Positions 25,099 to 33,572 of a stretch of DNA of 64,000 bases are shown one piece after another. Both the position numbers and the translations under genes were made by a program. Each line of letters begins with the position of its first letter. The stretch's first letter is position 1. Origin of the DNA: Streptomyces sp. NBC_01244 (GTDB taxonomy: Bacteria; Actinomycetota; Actinomycetes; Streptomycetales; Streptomycetaceae); the NCBI RefSeq assembly GCF_035987325.1, contig NZ_CP108488.1, forward strand, positions 5,022,001 to 5,086,000, written 5' to 3'. The notes under the pieces were generated by a model. It was not told the origin of the DNA, did not search any database, and was given only the letters and a program-made list of their open reading frames with translations.

Positions 25099-26367
25099 AT
25101 GTCGGATGTATCGGCCTCGGACAGGAAATCGGCCGGGGTCCCCAGAACCGGAATAGCGAAAATGACTCCGACGGACACTCTGACGGACGAGGAGCGTGCC
25201 GAGCAATTCCCCTTCGGCAAAAACTTGGTGATTCTGGCCGTCGCCGCAATCATCGTCGTCAGCCAGGGGTACGTGGCGATCCCCCTGATGTCGGAGATCG
25301 GCGGCGCGTGGGGAGTGTCGCAGGGCTCCGCGACATGGGCGACCACCGCGTTCTCCTTCGCCTACGCGTGCGCTTCGCTGGCGAGCGGTACCTTGTCGGA
25401 ACGCTACGGCCGCCGTGTCGTGATCGTCGGGAGCATCGCCGCCATGGCCGTGGCGACCGCGCTCGTGCCGTTCTCGGGCGATCTCGTGACCGGTTGCCTG
25501 CTGCGCGTCCTGCAGGGCGCGATGGCCGGTGTGTTCACGCCGGTGGTCTACATCTACCTGAGTGAGAGGGTCCCGGCGCGCCGCCTCGCACTGGCCCTGA
25601 CCGTGGTGTCCTGCGCCCTGGGTGTGGCGCTGATCGTGGGACAGGTCCTGGGGCAGGTCCTGGGATCCTCGCTCGGATGGCGCTCGGTGTTCTGGCTCGT
25701 GGCGCCGCTGTTGGCGCTCGTGGCGGCGGCTGCCTGGCGGGTCATGTCGCCCGACACGGCCAAGGACCTGACGCCCGGCGGAGCCAAGGGCCCCGGCGCC
25801 CTCAGTGTGCTGCGCAACGGCTCGCTCATCGCGCTCTTCGTGTCCTCCCTGGCCGTCCTCGGCAGCCTCACCGCGATCTACACCGGTGTGCAGCTCTACG
25901 GACCGGCGGAAGTGGTCGGGAACCACGACACCATGCTGGCCCTGCGCGCGAGCGCCCTGCCCGCGATGGTCGGTGCCGTGCTGCTCGCGCCGGTCATGGG
26001 GCGCATCTCCGCACTCACCAGGACGGTCATCGGATTTGCCGGCGGGGCCGTCGGACTGCTCGGCGCCGCATTGTTCGCCGACTCCGTGATCGGCCTCGGA
26101 ATTTCCCTCTTCATCTTCGTGCTGGCGATTTCCACGGTCAGCCCGGCCCTCGTCCAGGCCGTCGGAAGCGGCGCGGGGCCCGCACGGGCAACGGCCACCG
26201 CCATTTACAGCTTCATTCTCAATGTCGGAGTCGCGGTGGGCGCTCAACTCCCCCAGGCCATGGCGGATCTGTCCAACCTGGCGCTGTTCCTCGCGGTCGT
26301 CATGGTCATCGGCATCGGGCTCGTATGGCTGGCTGCCCGATCCTCTCGGAGCCGCGCGACCGCATAG
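25099..26367 (+). CDS. MFS transporter (probable exporter of the cluster product)
   Basis: A 422-residue membrane protein with about 12 to 14 hydrophobic segments after a charged cytoplasmic N-terminus of roughly 40 residues. The MFS loop 2-3 motif appears as GTLSERYGRRVVIVGS. The region VVSCALGVALIVGQVLGQVLG resembles the antiporter motif C of drug/H+ exporters. ATG 25099-25101 follows a strong AGGAGGT; the frame is open further upstream but lacks a site. Its place next to the hormone locus suggests export of, and self-protection from, the cluster product. Confidence 0.85.
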   Translation: MSDVSASDRKSAGVPRTGIAKMTPTDTLTDEERAEQFPFGKNLVILAVAAIIVVSQGYVAIPLMSEIGGAWGVSQGSATWATTAFSFAYACASLASGTLSERYGRRVVIVGSIAAMAVATALVPFSGDLVTGCLLRVLQGAMAGVFTPVVYIYLSERVPARRLALALTVVSCALGVALIVGQVLGQVLGSSLGWRSVFWLVAPLLALVAAAAWRVMSPDTAKDLTPGGAKGPGALSVLRNGSLIALFVSSLAVLGSLTAIYTGVQLYGPAEVVGNHDTMLALRASALPAMVGAVLLAPVMGRISALTRTVIGFAGGAVGLLGAALFADSVIGLGISLFIFVLAISTVSPALVQAVGSGAGPARATATAIYSFILNVGVAVGAQLPQAMADLSNLALFLAVVMVIGIGLVWLAARSSRSRATA

Positions 26368-26494
26368 TGCGCGCCGGTCGAAGTGAAGGGAGGTGGTTGT
26401 TTTTCTCCATAGATTCCTTCGAGTCTGATGCTTGTCAAAAGCGGCATCCACTGCACGGGCCGCGCATAGACAGAATGTATAGAGGGAGATATCA

Positions 26495-26980
26495 GTGACC
26501 ACGCAAGACCAGTCCGCTCCAGAGCTCATGCACGTCGCTCAGGGCGAGGGTGACACCAGGTGGGTATTCCGTGACCACTACACCTTCAAGGCGGAGAAGC
26601 AGGACACCGGCGGCGCGTTCGGCCTGCTGGAAGTAGTCCTCTACCCCGGTTCGGGTGCCCCGCCGCACACGCACCACGGCGAGGACGAGGCGTTCTACCT
26701 CATCGAAGGCAGCCTGGAACTCCGCTGGGAGGGCCGTGTCGAGACGGCCGGGCCGGGATCCTTCGTGTTCCTGCCGCGCGGCAAGGCCCACACCTACAGC
26801 GTCATCGGCGACACGCCGGTCAAGATGCTGGCCTGGTACACGCCGGGCGGCACCGAGGGCTACTTCAAGAAGCTGGGCATTTCCGCCGCCAACGGGGAGC
26901 CCCGTCCGCCGGCCGAGCAGTTCGAGATCGATGCCCAGACGGCCAGCAAGGTCGCCCTGGAATTCGACGTCATTCGCTAG
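26495..26980 (+). CDS. Cupin-domain protein
   Basis: A 161-residue single-domain cupin. The two motifs are seen as PHTHHGEDEAFYLIEGSLEL (cupin 1 with HxH and Glu) and FLPRGKAHTYSVIG (cupin 2 with His), giving a likely metal site. Its family includes quercetinase-like dioxygenases, isomerases and cyclases, so the reaction is open. The start is GTG 26495 with AGAGGGAG upstream. It lies between the exporter and a second NAT-like gene and may belong to the cluster. A 17-bp hairpin follows 61 bases after the stop. Confidence 0.82.
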   Translation: MTTQDQSAPELMHVAQGEGDTRWVFRDHYTFKAEKQDTGGAFGLLEVVLYPGSGAPPHTHHGEDEAFYLIEGSLELRWEGRVETAGPGSFVFLPRGKAHTYSVIGDTPVKMLAWYTPGGTEGYFKKLGISAANGEPRPPAEQFEIDAQTASKVALEFDVIR

Positions 26981-27041
26981 ACCGATCCATCCATCGGACC
27001 CTTCGGCGATCGAGCCGAATTCCCGATGACCTAGGTTGACC

Positions 27042-27082
27042 CGTCGATCATGGTTGGTGATGTGGACCAACCATGATCGACG
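27042..27082. terminator. Perfect 17-bp inverted repeat after the cupin gene
   Basis: Arms 27042-27058 (cgtcgatcatggttggt) and 27066-27082 are exact reverse complements around a 7-base loop. No T-run follows, which is common for Streptomyces terminators. The arms are AT-richer than the surroundings, so a protein-binding site controlling the second NAT gene is also possible. The rest of the 282-base gap before the NAT gene shows no gene. Confidence 0.7.
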
Positions 27083-27262
27083 CTGCCCCCTTCAGGGTCT
27101 CCCAGCCGACCGCACACCGGGCGGCGGTGCGGAGTGGCCGGTCACCGGCTGAGAGGGCACCTCGGGCAGGTCCGTTCTCGCTTGCGCAAGGCGCTGTGTC
27201 ATTGGGGCCCGCAGGCCACCCGCCGCCCCGCCGCCTCCCCGACACATTCGAGAGGCTTCACC

Positions 27263-28108
27263 ATGAACCACGACGCGCTGCCGTCTCCGCCCGGATCCGA
27301 ACCGGAGTGGGGGGCCGAACTCCTCGACCTGGACGCCTACCTGGCGCGCATCGGCTACGAGGGCCCCCGTACGGCCACCGTCGAGACGCTGCGGGGCCTG
27401 CACCGTGCCCACCTCGCCGCCATCTCCTTCGAGAACGTCACCATAGCGCTCGGCGAACCCCTCGACATCGGCGTCGAGGCCATCCAGGAGAAGATCGTGG
27501 GCGCCGGGCACGGCGGCTACTGCTACGAGAACAACCTGCTGTTCGCCGCGGCCCTGGAACGTCTGGGCTTTCCCGTCTCCCGCCTCCTGGCGCGGGTGCG
27601 CCGGGGCGTGGCGCCCATCCGCTGGCGTTCGCACACCGTCCTGCTGGTGGAAGCCGGCGGCGAAGTGTGGCTGGCGGACGTCGGTTTCGGTGACGAGGGG
27701 CCGCTCGAGCCGGTCCGCTTCCAGGCCGGAGCGCAGCTCGAGGTCGGTGCCTGGTCCTGGCGCCTCGACCAGGAGGGTCCCGACTGGATCCTGCGCAGCC
27801 TGCACGCGGACGGCTGGTTCGACGTGTACGCCCTGCGCCTGGAGCGACAGCACCCGGTCGACTTCCAGGTGGCCAACTACTACTCCTCCACCAACCCGCG
27901 CTCGCCGTTCGTCAACAACCTGGTGGCTCAGCGGCCCGAGGACCAGGTCCGCTACAGCCTGGTGAACCGGGTCCTGTCGACCCAGTTCCCGGACGGCCGC
28001 AAGGACGTTGCCGAACTCAGCGGTGACGAAGTGGTGCGGACCCTGCGCGACACGTTCCTCGTCACCCTCTCCGACGACGAGGCCAAGCTGCTGCGGGACC
28101 GCCCCTGA
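27263..28108 (+). CDS. Second arylamine N-acetyltransferase family protein
   Basis: A 281-residue NAT homologue with the triad C87 in HGGYCYENN, H124 in WRSHTVLLV and D139 in LADVGFGDEG. It has the same fold and length class as the NAT at 1,563-2,378 but clearly different sequence (RGGGCYE against HGGYCYE), so the two are divergent paralogues. ATG 27261-27265 region: I use ATG 27263 with a weak GAGAGG upstream. It could N-acylate an aromatic amine such as 3-hydroxyanthranilate, detoxify it, or be a housekeeping NAT. It is the last plausible cluster gene before a strong bidirectional terminator. Confidence 0.85.
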   Translation: MNHDALPSPPGSEPEWGAELLDLDAYLARIGYEGPRTATVETLRGLHRAHLAAISFENVTIALGEPLDIGVEAIQEKIVGAGHGGYCYENNLLFAAALERLGFPVSRLLARVRRGVAPIRWRSHTVLLVEAGGEVWLADVGFGDEGPLEPVRFQAGAQLEVGAWSWRLDQEGPDWILRSLHADGWFDVYALRLERQHPVDFQVANYYSSTNPRSPFVNNLVAQRPEDQVRYSLVNRVLSTQFPDGRKDVAELSGDEVVRTLRDTFLVTLSDDEAKLLRDRP

Positions 28109-28151
28109 TCCGGTGGTGAGCCGTACCCGGTGCGAGGTGCCGGGTGCCGGT

Positions 28152-28197
28152 CGGCCGCGGCCTGCTGTCGGTTGTGGGTGACAGCGGGCCGCGGCCG
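28152..28197. terminator. Bidirectional terminator between convergent genes
   Basis: Arms 28152-28169 and 28180-28197 pair over 18 positions with one G-U wobble and a 10-base loop. It sits between the NAT gene (+) and the PPOX gene (-), so it can serve both transcripts. Confidence 0.85.
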
Positions 28198-28220
28198 TGG
28201 GCGTCCGTGCGCGACGGGTT

Positions 28221-28631
28221 TCAGCGGGCCGCGTTGCCCAGCACCTTGGCCGGGGTGACGCGCAGGACGACCCGTACGTTCTCGTCGGGGGCCTCCGCGT
28301 AGGCCCGGCCCGCGCCGGGGCCCTCGTACTCCTCCGCGATGCGGACCGCGACGGCCCGCCCGGTGTCCTCGGTGACGGTGGCGGTGCCGCGGATCTCGGC
28401 GTAGAGGAAGGGGTTGGCCAGGTCGAAGACGGTCAGCCCGATCCGGGCGTCGCGCACGATGTTGCGTTCCTTGCGGCGGCCGCGCTCGGTGGAGATCAGG
28501 ATCTCCTCCCCGTCCCGGGTCACCCACACCACCGAACTCTGCGGGCTGCCATCGGGGTTCAGCGTGGACAGCACCGCCGGATGCGGGGCGTCGAGAAGCT
28601 TGCGTACCGTGTCGTTCAGCAGAAGAGTCAT
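28221..28631 (-). CDS. PPOX-class F420/FMN-dependent oxidoreductase
   Basis: A 136-residue split-barrel flavin-binding protein. Typical segments are AVLSTLNPDGSPQSSVVWV, ILISTERGRRKERNIVRD and LYAEIRGTATV. Members use F420 or FMN to reduce unsaturated substrates; in actinobacteria F420 is frequent. The start is ATG 28629-28631. It stands alone, convergent with the NAT gene and divergent from a small remnant and the next gene. Confidence 0.85.
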   Translation of the reverse strand: MTLLLNDTVRKLLDAPHPAVLSTLNPDGSPQSSVVWVTRDGEEILISTERGRRKERNIVRDARIGLTVFDLANPFLYAEIRGTATVTEDTGRAVAVRIAEEYEGPGAGRAYAEAPDENVRVVLRVTPAKVLGNAAR

Positions 28632-28656
28632 GCGCGAAACGGTAGTAGGGGCGCCG

Positions 28657-28767
28657 GTGCGGCCGCGTACGGGTCGGTGCGGACGCGGCCGACTAGGGCA
28701 GGTCGACTTCCACGGCCGTATCGACCCGGAGACCGGCGAGATCGTCGACACCAACACCTGGCGCTGA
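28657..28767 (+). pseudogene. Short coding remnant (C-terminal fragment, unidentified)
   Basis: The 36-codon frame opens at GTG 28657 and ends at TGA 28765-28767. Its last 23 codons encode a segment starting GQVDFHGRIDPETGEIVD, with nearly every third position G or C, as in real genes of this genome, while the first 13 codons look random. There is no ribosome site. It is best read as the 3' end of a lost gene, or a very small protein. I do not recognise the family. Confidence 0.35.
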
Positions 28768-28808
28768 CCCGCGCGGTAGCCTCCCCGCCGGGAGAGGGGT
28801 GGGGCGGG

Positions 28809-29558
28809 GTGTCCTTCGCGGAGTTGCAGGTGTGTGCCGTCGAGGCGGCCGATGCCGCGGGCGGCGTGTGCGTGGTGCGGTGCATCGGCGGGGTGGCGCG
28901 TGCCGGGCAGGTGTACGCCGTGGGGGAGTTGCGGATCGGGCTGCGGCACATCGAGCGGTACGGGCGCGCCGTCGGGTTCTTCGACGCGGGGCACGTGGCG
29001 AAGGTGCACCTCACCGGGTCCGTGGTCGCTTTGCTCGCCGGGGGGCAGGTGCTGACGTACGTACCGCCCGACGGGCACGCGCTGGCCGAACTGGAGGCGT
29101 GGCTGGCCACCGGCCCCCCGCTGCTGGAGGAGCCGCACCCGGAGCAGCTGAGGTCCTTGGCGACGAGCCGGATGCAGGACGAGGAACTGCCCGACGGGGT
29201 CCGGCTCCGCTGGGGCCGGGTCGCGCTGGCCGCCCTCGACCGGGCGGACCGCTCGGAGGAACGGCCGTACGTACGGAGCTACTTGCTCCAGCGCTTCGGC
29301 CCCGGCGGGGACGGTGATCCGGAGCGCGACCCCGCCGCCCTGTGCCGGGACGTGCTGGCCCTCTTCGAGCTGACCCCGGCGCAGGCGGCCGAGCAGGCCC
29401 CCGGCTGGCGGGACCTGCCGCGCCCCGCCATCCTGCGGCTGCGCCGCATCAAGAACCTGCTGCGCTGCACGGAGCCGGCCCGGCCGTACCTCGCGGCGAC
29501 CGATCCCCTGGCGATGGCGGTGGACGCCTGGGCGGCGGTGCGGCCGGGGCTTCCCTAG
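28809..29558 (+). CDS. Conserved hypothetical protein
   Basis: A 249-residue soluble protein with no signal peptide, membrane segment or motif I can name. The N-terminal 90 residues (VSFAELQVCAVEAAD...) look like a compact alpha/beta domain and the C-terminal part is Leu/Arg-rich and helical. The start is GTG 28809-28811, with GGGAGAGG upstream. Codon use is typical of the window. It converges with the HxlR gene, the stops being only ten bases apart. Confidence 0.65.
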   Translation: MSFAELQVCAVEAADAAGGVCVVRCIGGVARAGQVYAVGELRIGLRHIERYGRAVGFFDAGHVAKVHLTGSVVALLAGGQVLTYVPPDGHALAELEAWLATGPPLLEEPHPEQLRSLATSRMQDEELPDGVRLRWGRVALAALDRADRSEERPYVRSYLLQRFGPGGDGDPERDPAALCRDVLALFELTPAQAAEQAPGWRDLPRPAILRLRRIKNLLRCTEPARPYLAATDPLAMAVDAWAAVRPGLP

Positions 29559-29567
29559 GGCCTGCCG

Positions 29568-29927
29568 TCAGCAGGTGTCCTCGCCCTTGATCAGGCACTT
29601 CTCCGCCCACTGGCCCAGCTCCGTGAGTGCGGGCTTCAGCGCGGCGCCCCGCTCCGTCAGCCGGTAGGCCACCCGAAGGGGCGGGCCTTCGTCCACCTCG
29701 CGCAGGACGAGGCCGGCGGCTCCGAGCTCGACCAGGCGGTCGGACAGCATGCGCTCGCTGATCCCGGTGATGGACCTGCGCAGATCGGCGAAGTGGACCG
29801 GGCCCTCCAGGAGCGAGGCCACGATCACGCCGGTCCAGCGCTTTCCGAGCAGCCCGAAGACCTGGGTGATGCCGTCGCTCACCCGGCTGCAGGCCTCCGT
29901 GTCCTGGTGCTTCCCCTTGTCCGCCAT
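29568..29927 (-). CDS. HxlR-family transcriptional regulator
   Basis: A 119-residue winged-helix regulator with the HxlR pattern: GLLGKRWTGVIVASLLEGPV, FADLRRSITGISERMLSDRL and GLVLREV. Two Cys residues (C13 in TEACSRV and C110 in EKCLIKG, plus a C-terminal Cys) could sense redox or electrophiles, as in related quinone-sensing members. It is divergent from the azoreductase gene with 98 bases between them, so it probably controls that gene. Confidence 0.88.
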   Translation of the reverse strand: MADKGKHQDTEACSRVSDGITQVFGLLGKRWTGVIVASLLEGPVHFADLRRSITGISERMLSDRLVELGAAGLVLREVDEGPPLRVAYRLTERGAALKPALTELGQWAEKCLIKGEDTC

Positions 29928-30025
29928 GGCTCCAGGGTACTACCTCCGATTTAGGGGATGAAAAAAAGTAAGTGGCTGTGTTATTACTAGTGACGTACGA
30001 AAAAACGCGCTCCTCGGAGGTTCCC

Positions 30026-30682
30026 ATGGCCACGCTTCTGCACCTCGACTCGTCCCTCAGCCCCGCCGAGGGCTCCACCTCGCGTGCGGTGACCGCCGCC
30101 TTCCGCAAGGCCTGGCAGGAGCAGAACCCCGACGGCACCGTCGTCTACCGCGACCTCGCCGCGGACCCCGCCCCGCACCTCGGCGCCCCCGCCGCGTTCG
30201 CCGCCTTCACCGACCCCGCCACCCACGGCCCCGAGCAGGCCGCGGCCTTCGCCGAGCGGCTGAAGCTGGTCGAGGAACTGGAGCGGGCGGACGCCGTGCT
30301 GATCGGCGCCCCGATGTACAACTTCTCGATCCCCTCGACCCTGAAGGCGTGGCTCGACCAGGTCATCGTGATGGGCCGCACCGCGGGCCCCGAGTCGCCC
30401 CTCAAGGGCCTGCCGGTCACCGTCGTCGCCAGCCGCGGCGGCTCCTACGCCGCCGGCACGCCGCGCGAGGGGCTGGAGTACGTGCAGAACTACCTGGACG
30501 GGCTCCTGACCGCCATGTTCGGCGCCGAGGTCGACTTCATCGTCCCCGAGCTGACCCTGGCCGCGACCAACCCGGCGATGGCCGAGCTCATCCCGCTCGC
30601 GGAGGCCTCGTACGCGCAGGCGCTCGCGGACGCGGAGTCCAAGGGCAAGGACTTCGGGGCGCCCATCGCTTCGGCCGCCTGA
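30026..30682 (+). CDS. FMN-dependent NADH azoreductase / quinone reductase
   Basis: A 218-residue flavodoxin-like AzoR homologue. FMN-site segments are LDSSLSPAEGSTSRAV near residue 8, APMYNFSIPSTLKAWLD near 97 and ASRGGSY near 140. It reduces azo compounds and quinones by two-electron transfer. ATG 30026 follows CGGAGG; the upstream in-frame start at 29,972 lacks a site. Divergent control by the HxlR regulator suggests induction by quinones or electrophiles. Confidence 0.9.
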   Translation: MATLLHLDSSLSPAEGSTSRAVTAAFRKAWQEQNPDGTVVYRDLAADPAPHLGAPAAFAAFTDPATHGPEQAAAFAERLKLVEELERADAVLIGAPMYNFSIPSTLKAWLDQVIVMGRTAGPESPLKGLPVTVVASRGGSYAAGTPREGLEYVQNYLDGLLTAMFGAEVDFIVPELTLAATNPAMAELIPLAEASYAQALADAESKGKDFGAPIASAA

Positions 30683-30749
30683 GGTCCGGGCCGTGACGTG
30701 GGCCACAACCCGGTGGTGTCCCGAGCGGTGATCGGCAAGGCTGGGGCGC

Positions 30750-31133
30750 ATGGTTTCGGTAGTGCAGAACGTGGCGATCGACTGTGCGGATGCCTATGGG
30801 CTGGCCCGCTTCTGGAGCGGCGTGACGGGCCGCCCGGTGGATCCGGACGCCCGACCGGGTGACCCGGCGACACAGGTACTGCTCGCGCAGGGCCCGGCGC
30901 TGTACTTCAACCAGGTGCCCGAGGCCAAGACGGTCAAGAACCGGATCCACCTGTGCCTGCGCCCCGAGACCTCGAGCGAACAGGAGGTGGACCGGCTCCT
31001 TGGCCTCGGCGCCGTACTGGTCGCCGATCGCCGGAACCCCGACGGCTCGGGCTGGGCCGTCCTCGCCGATCCCGAGGGCAACGAGTTCTGCGTCCTGCGC
31101 AGCGAGTCCGACAAGGCCGCCATGGACTCCTGA
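30750..31133 (+). CDS. VOC-superfamily (glyoxalase-like) protein
   Basis: A 127-residue protein with two beta-alpha-beta-beta-beta units: VVQNVAIDCADAYGLARFW at the start and the closing segment WAVLADPEGNEFCVLRS, typical of the glyoxalase-like VOC subfamily. Probable metal or substrate residues are not clear enough to name a reaction. It lies 67 bases after the azoreductase gene, on the same strand. Confidence 0.82.
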   Translation: MVSVVQNVAIDCADAYGLARFWSGVTGRPVDPDARPGDPATQVLLAQGPALYFNQVPEAKTVKNRIHLCLRPETSSEQEVDRLLGLGAVLVADRRNPDGSGWAVLADPEGNEFCVLRSESDKAAMDS

Positions 31134-31157
31134 CCGTGCGCGCTCGCGCTCGCGCCT

Positions 31158-31718
31158 TCAGCGCCGCAGATCGAGCAGCATCACGTCATGCAGGTCCGCG
31201 TCCGCGGACCGGGGCCTTGCCTCGCCGATCTTGCGGTATCCCCACGCCCGGTAGGCGACCGAGGCCGCCCTGGCCTCCGGGTGGACGTTCAGCAGCACCC
31301 GCTCGGCCCGGATGTCATCGAGCAGCGCCGTGTGCAGACTCCGGGCGACACCCTGTCCGCGCCACGGTGCGCGCACGGCGAGTTCCACGAGCCCGAAGGT
31401 GCGGTGGCCGTCCTCGCGGCGCATGGCGGCGGACACGGGCTCGGTGAGTTCGTCCCACCACACCGCGTCGGGTGCGAGCATCCAGCCGTAGGCCATGCCG
31501 ACCGGTTCGCCCTCCGGCGTACGGGCCAAGGCCGCGCGGAAGCCGTGCCGGCGTGTCTGCGCGGGGAAGTGGAGGAAGGCGGCGGCGACGTCCTCCCCGG
31601 TCTCCTCGTACGGGGGCTCCGCGAACGCTTCGGCGTAGATCAGCCGGAACGCGTCCGCGGCCCGCAACGCGGCCGCGCCGTCCATGTGCTCCGTCGTGAT
31701 GGGCGGTTGCCGCGTCAT
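31158..31718 (-). CDS. GNAT-family N-acetyltransferase
   Basis: A 186-residue acetyltransferase with the acetyl-CoA loop in LAVRAPWRGQGVARSLH (R/QxxGxG/A) and a following AERVLLNVHPEARAASVAYR segment. The substrate is unknown. ATG 31716-31718 overlaps the stop of the DUF1266 gene, so the two are coupled. It converges with the VOC gene. Confidence 0.85.
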   Translation of the reverse strand: MTRQPPITTEHMDGAAALRAADAFRLIYAEAFAEPPYEETGEDVAAAFLHFPAQTRRHGFRAALARTPEGEPVGMAYGWMLAPDAVWWDELTEPVSAAMRREDGHRTFGLVELAVRAPWRGQGVARSLHTALLDDIRAERVLLNVHPEARAASVAYRAWGYRKIGEARPRSADADLHDVMLLDLRR

Positions 31719-32929
31719 GTCTGCCAGGGGATGTTGCGCCAGGGGCTCGCCGGGTCGGTGACCAGGGTGAGGTGGGTGGCCAGCACGCCCGTGTACCACT
31801 CGCCGAACTCCTCCTCGTCGAAGTGCAGGCAGCGCCCCAGGGCGTACCCGGCGGAGAACTCCTCCCACGAGCGGTACGTGGCCTTCGCCGCCTCCCCGGC
31901 TCCCAGTACGCCGTGCTCCGCGTCGGCCAGGGTTCCGTAGCGGGTCCCGAGGCCCCAGCGGGCCATCTGCGAGGCCCGGCCCTGGTCCCAGCCCTCCACG
32001 GAGCGGACCCAGCCGTCCTCGGGGAGCAGCCCGTCGGCGCGGAAGCGCTGCTCGTAGCGGGCGATCCGGCCGATCAGCCGCTGTACGCCCGTCACCTCGC
32101 CCTCCACCTCGGCGGTGGGGCGGGGCGCGGCGACGGTGACCCCCTCGGGGGTGAGCTGCGGTTCGGCGGCCCGTTCGGCGCTGCGGCGTAGGGAAGAGGC
32201 GGCGGCGTGCCGCCAGTGCTCCACGTCCACGGGGCCGGCGAAGTCGGAGGCGAGGAGGCGGCGCACGCGCAGCGCGAACTCCCAGACGGGGCTGACCATC
32301 TCGGTGGCGAGCAGGCGGCGCAGCGTGTCGTGCCACTCGGTGGCGCCGGTGATGCCCCAGCCCTTGCGCAGCCGTTCGCGCTCACGGGTGTAGCCGTTGC
32401 CGTGGTAGGCCAGCGCGTTCCAGAACTCCCCGTTGGAGACGGCGAGATGGGCTCCGACGGCGAGTCCGTGCGCGACCGGCCCGTGCAGCGGGCCGCCGAC
32501 GTGCAGGGAGTGCACGGCTCCGGGGGCGAGGCCCCAGACCGGGGCCGCGGCGTCCCAGTGGGCGCGCCAGCGGGCGAGGTCGGCCGGGGTGGTGGTGAGG
32601 TAGGCCTCGGTGGGGGAGCCGGGGTTCACGGCGAGGTGCGGGGGGTCCGCGGAGTCCCAGGCGTTCGAGAACCAGGCGAGTGACCTGGGCAGGTACACGG
32701 TGTGCGGGTCGGGGACGGGCAGCATCCCGCGGGTGTGGACGACGAGGCAGCGCCGGTCCGGGGTGGGGTGGAAGCGGGCCGTCGTGGGCTCGGCGTCGAC
32801 CTGCGCCCGGGACTGCGGCAGGAACAGCTCGCTCCGGGCGAGGGCGTCCAGGTATCCCGGCCAGTCCCCGCGCGCCTTGGCCTCGTACAGCTCGCGCTCG
32901 ATGGAACTCGGCGCCGTCCACCCATCCAT
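31715..32929 (-). CDS. SseB/DUF1266-like protein
   Basis: A 404-residue protein. Residues 10-135 resemble the SseB-type N-terminal domain (LYEAKARGDWPGYLDAL, LFLPQ), and the C-terminal 230 residues match the pattern of DUF1266 proteins (WGITGATEWHDTLRRLL, then VEGWDQGRASQMARWG). Such proteins are frequent in Streptomyces and of unknown function. I take ATG 32927-32929, with AGGGTG seven bases upstream; a GTG three codons earlier is the alternative. Confidence 0.7.
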   Translation of the reverse strand: MDGWTAPSSIERELYEAKARGDWPGYLDALARSELFLPQSRAQVDAEPTTARFHPTPDRRCLVVHTRGMLPVPDPHTVYLPRSLAWFSNAWDSADPPHLAVNPGSPTEAYLTTTPADLARWRAHWDAAAPVWGLAPGAVHSLHVGGPLHGPVAHGLAVGAHLAVSNGEFWNALAYHGNGYTRERERLRKGWGITGATEWHDTLRRLLATEMVSPVWEFALRVRRLLASDFAGPVDVEHWRHAAASSLRRSAERAAEPQLTPEGVTVAAPRPTAEVEGEVTGVQRLIGRIARYEQRFRADGLLPEDGWVRSVEGWDQGRASQMARWGLGTRYGTLADAEHGVLGAGEAAKATYRSWEEFSAGYALGRCLHFDEEEFGEWYTGVLATHLTLVTDPASPWRNIPWQT

Positions 32930-32939
32930 GTGGATCACC

Positions 32940-33350
32940 CTAACGGGGGGACTCGCGCCCTCCGCCCTGGGCCAGCTCCGCCCACACCGTCTTGCCGACG
33001 ATCCGGTCCGTACACCCCCAGTGCGCCGAGAGGGCTTTGACGATGTGCAGTCCGCGCCCGAACTGGTCGTGGTCGGCGACCGCCGCTCGCGGTTCGGGGC
33101 GGCGCTCTCCTTTCGGATCGGTGACCTCGATGCGGAGCACTGCTCCGGTGAGGCTGACCTCGACCCGGAAGTACCGGTCCCAGACGGAGCCGTGCAGCAG
33201 CGCGTTGGTCGTCAGCTCGCTGGTCAGCAACGCCGCGTCGGCCGCCAGCTCGGGCCGCCCCCACGCCACGGCGAGCCACGCGGTGTGCCGGCGGGCGGTG
33301 GGTACGGAGTCCTGGCGGGGCGGGTAGTTCCGTACGTCGTGACGCTCCAT
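32940..33350 (-). CDS. ATP-binding protein (RsbW-like HATPase domain)
   Basis: A 136-residue GHKL-type ATPase domain. The N-box is LLTSELTTNALLHGS and the G-boxes are DQFGRGLHIVKALS and TVWAEL. It resembles the anti-sigma-factor/serine kinase family that is highly repeated in Streptomyces and commonly found next to XRE/DUF397 genes, as is the case here (divergent, 222-base gap). It likely modulates a partner protein; no sigma factor lies nearby. Confidence 0.85.
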   Translation of the reverse strand: MERHDVRNYPPRQDSVPTARRHTAWLAVAWGRPELAADAALLTSELTTNALLHGSVWDRYFRVEVSLTGAVLRIEVTDPKGERRPEPRAAVADHDQFGRGLHIVKALSAHWGCTDRIVGKTVWAELAQGGGRESPR

Positions 33351-33572
33351 GACCTTGCACCTCCGGTACGGGCGGTGGCATGCCGGTGCCGCTTCGTGGG
33401 CAGCCCGGTGCGCTTCCGCCAACTGACTCTGTGCGGTGAGTGGTTCGTCACCGACCGTAGGGTGAGCGCGTGGATGGGTGCAACCTCTTCCGGAGATATC
33501 TATCCCCACGGAGTAGTTGTGCGGTTCGGTCCGGGCGCGGAAGACTGCCCCGGGTACGAGGAGGTGGATCAA

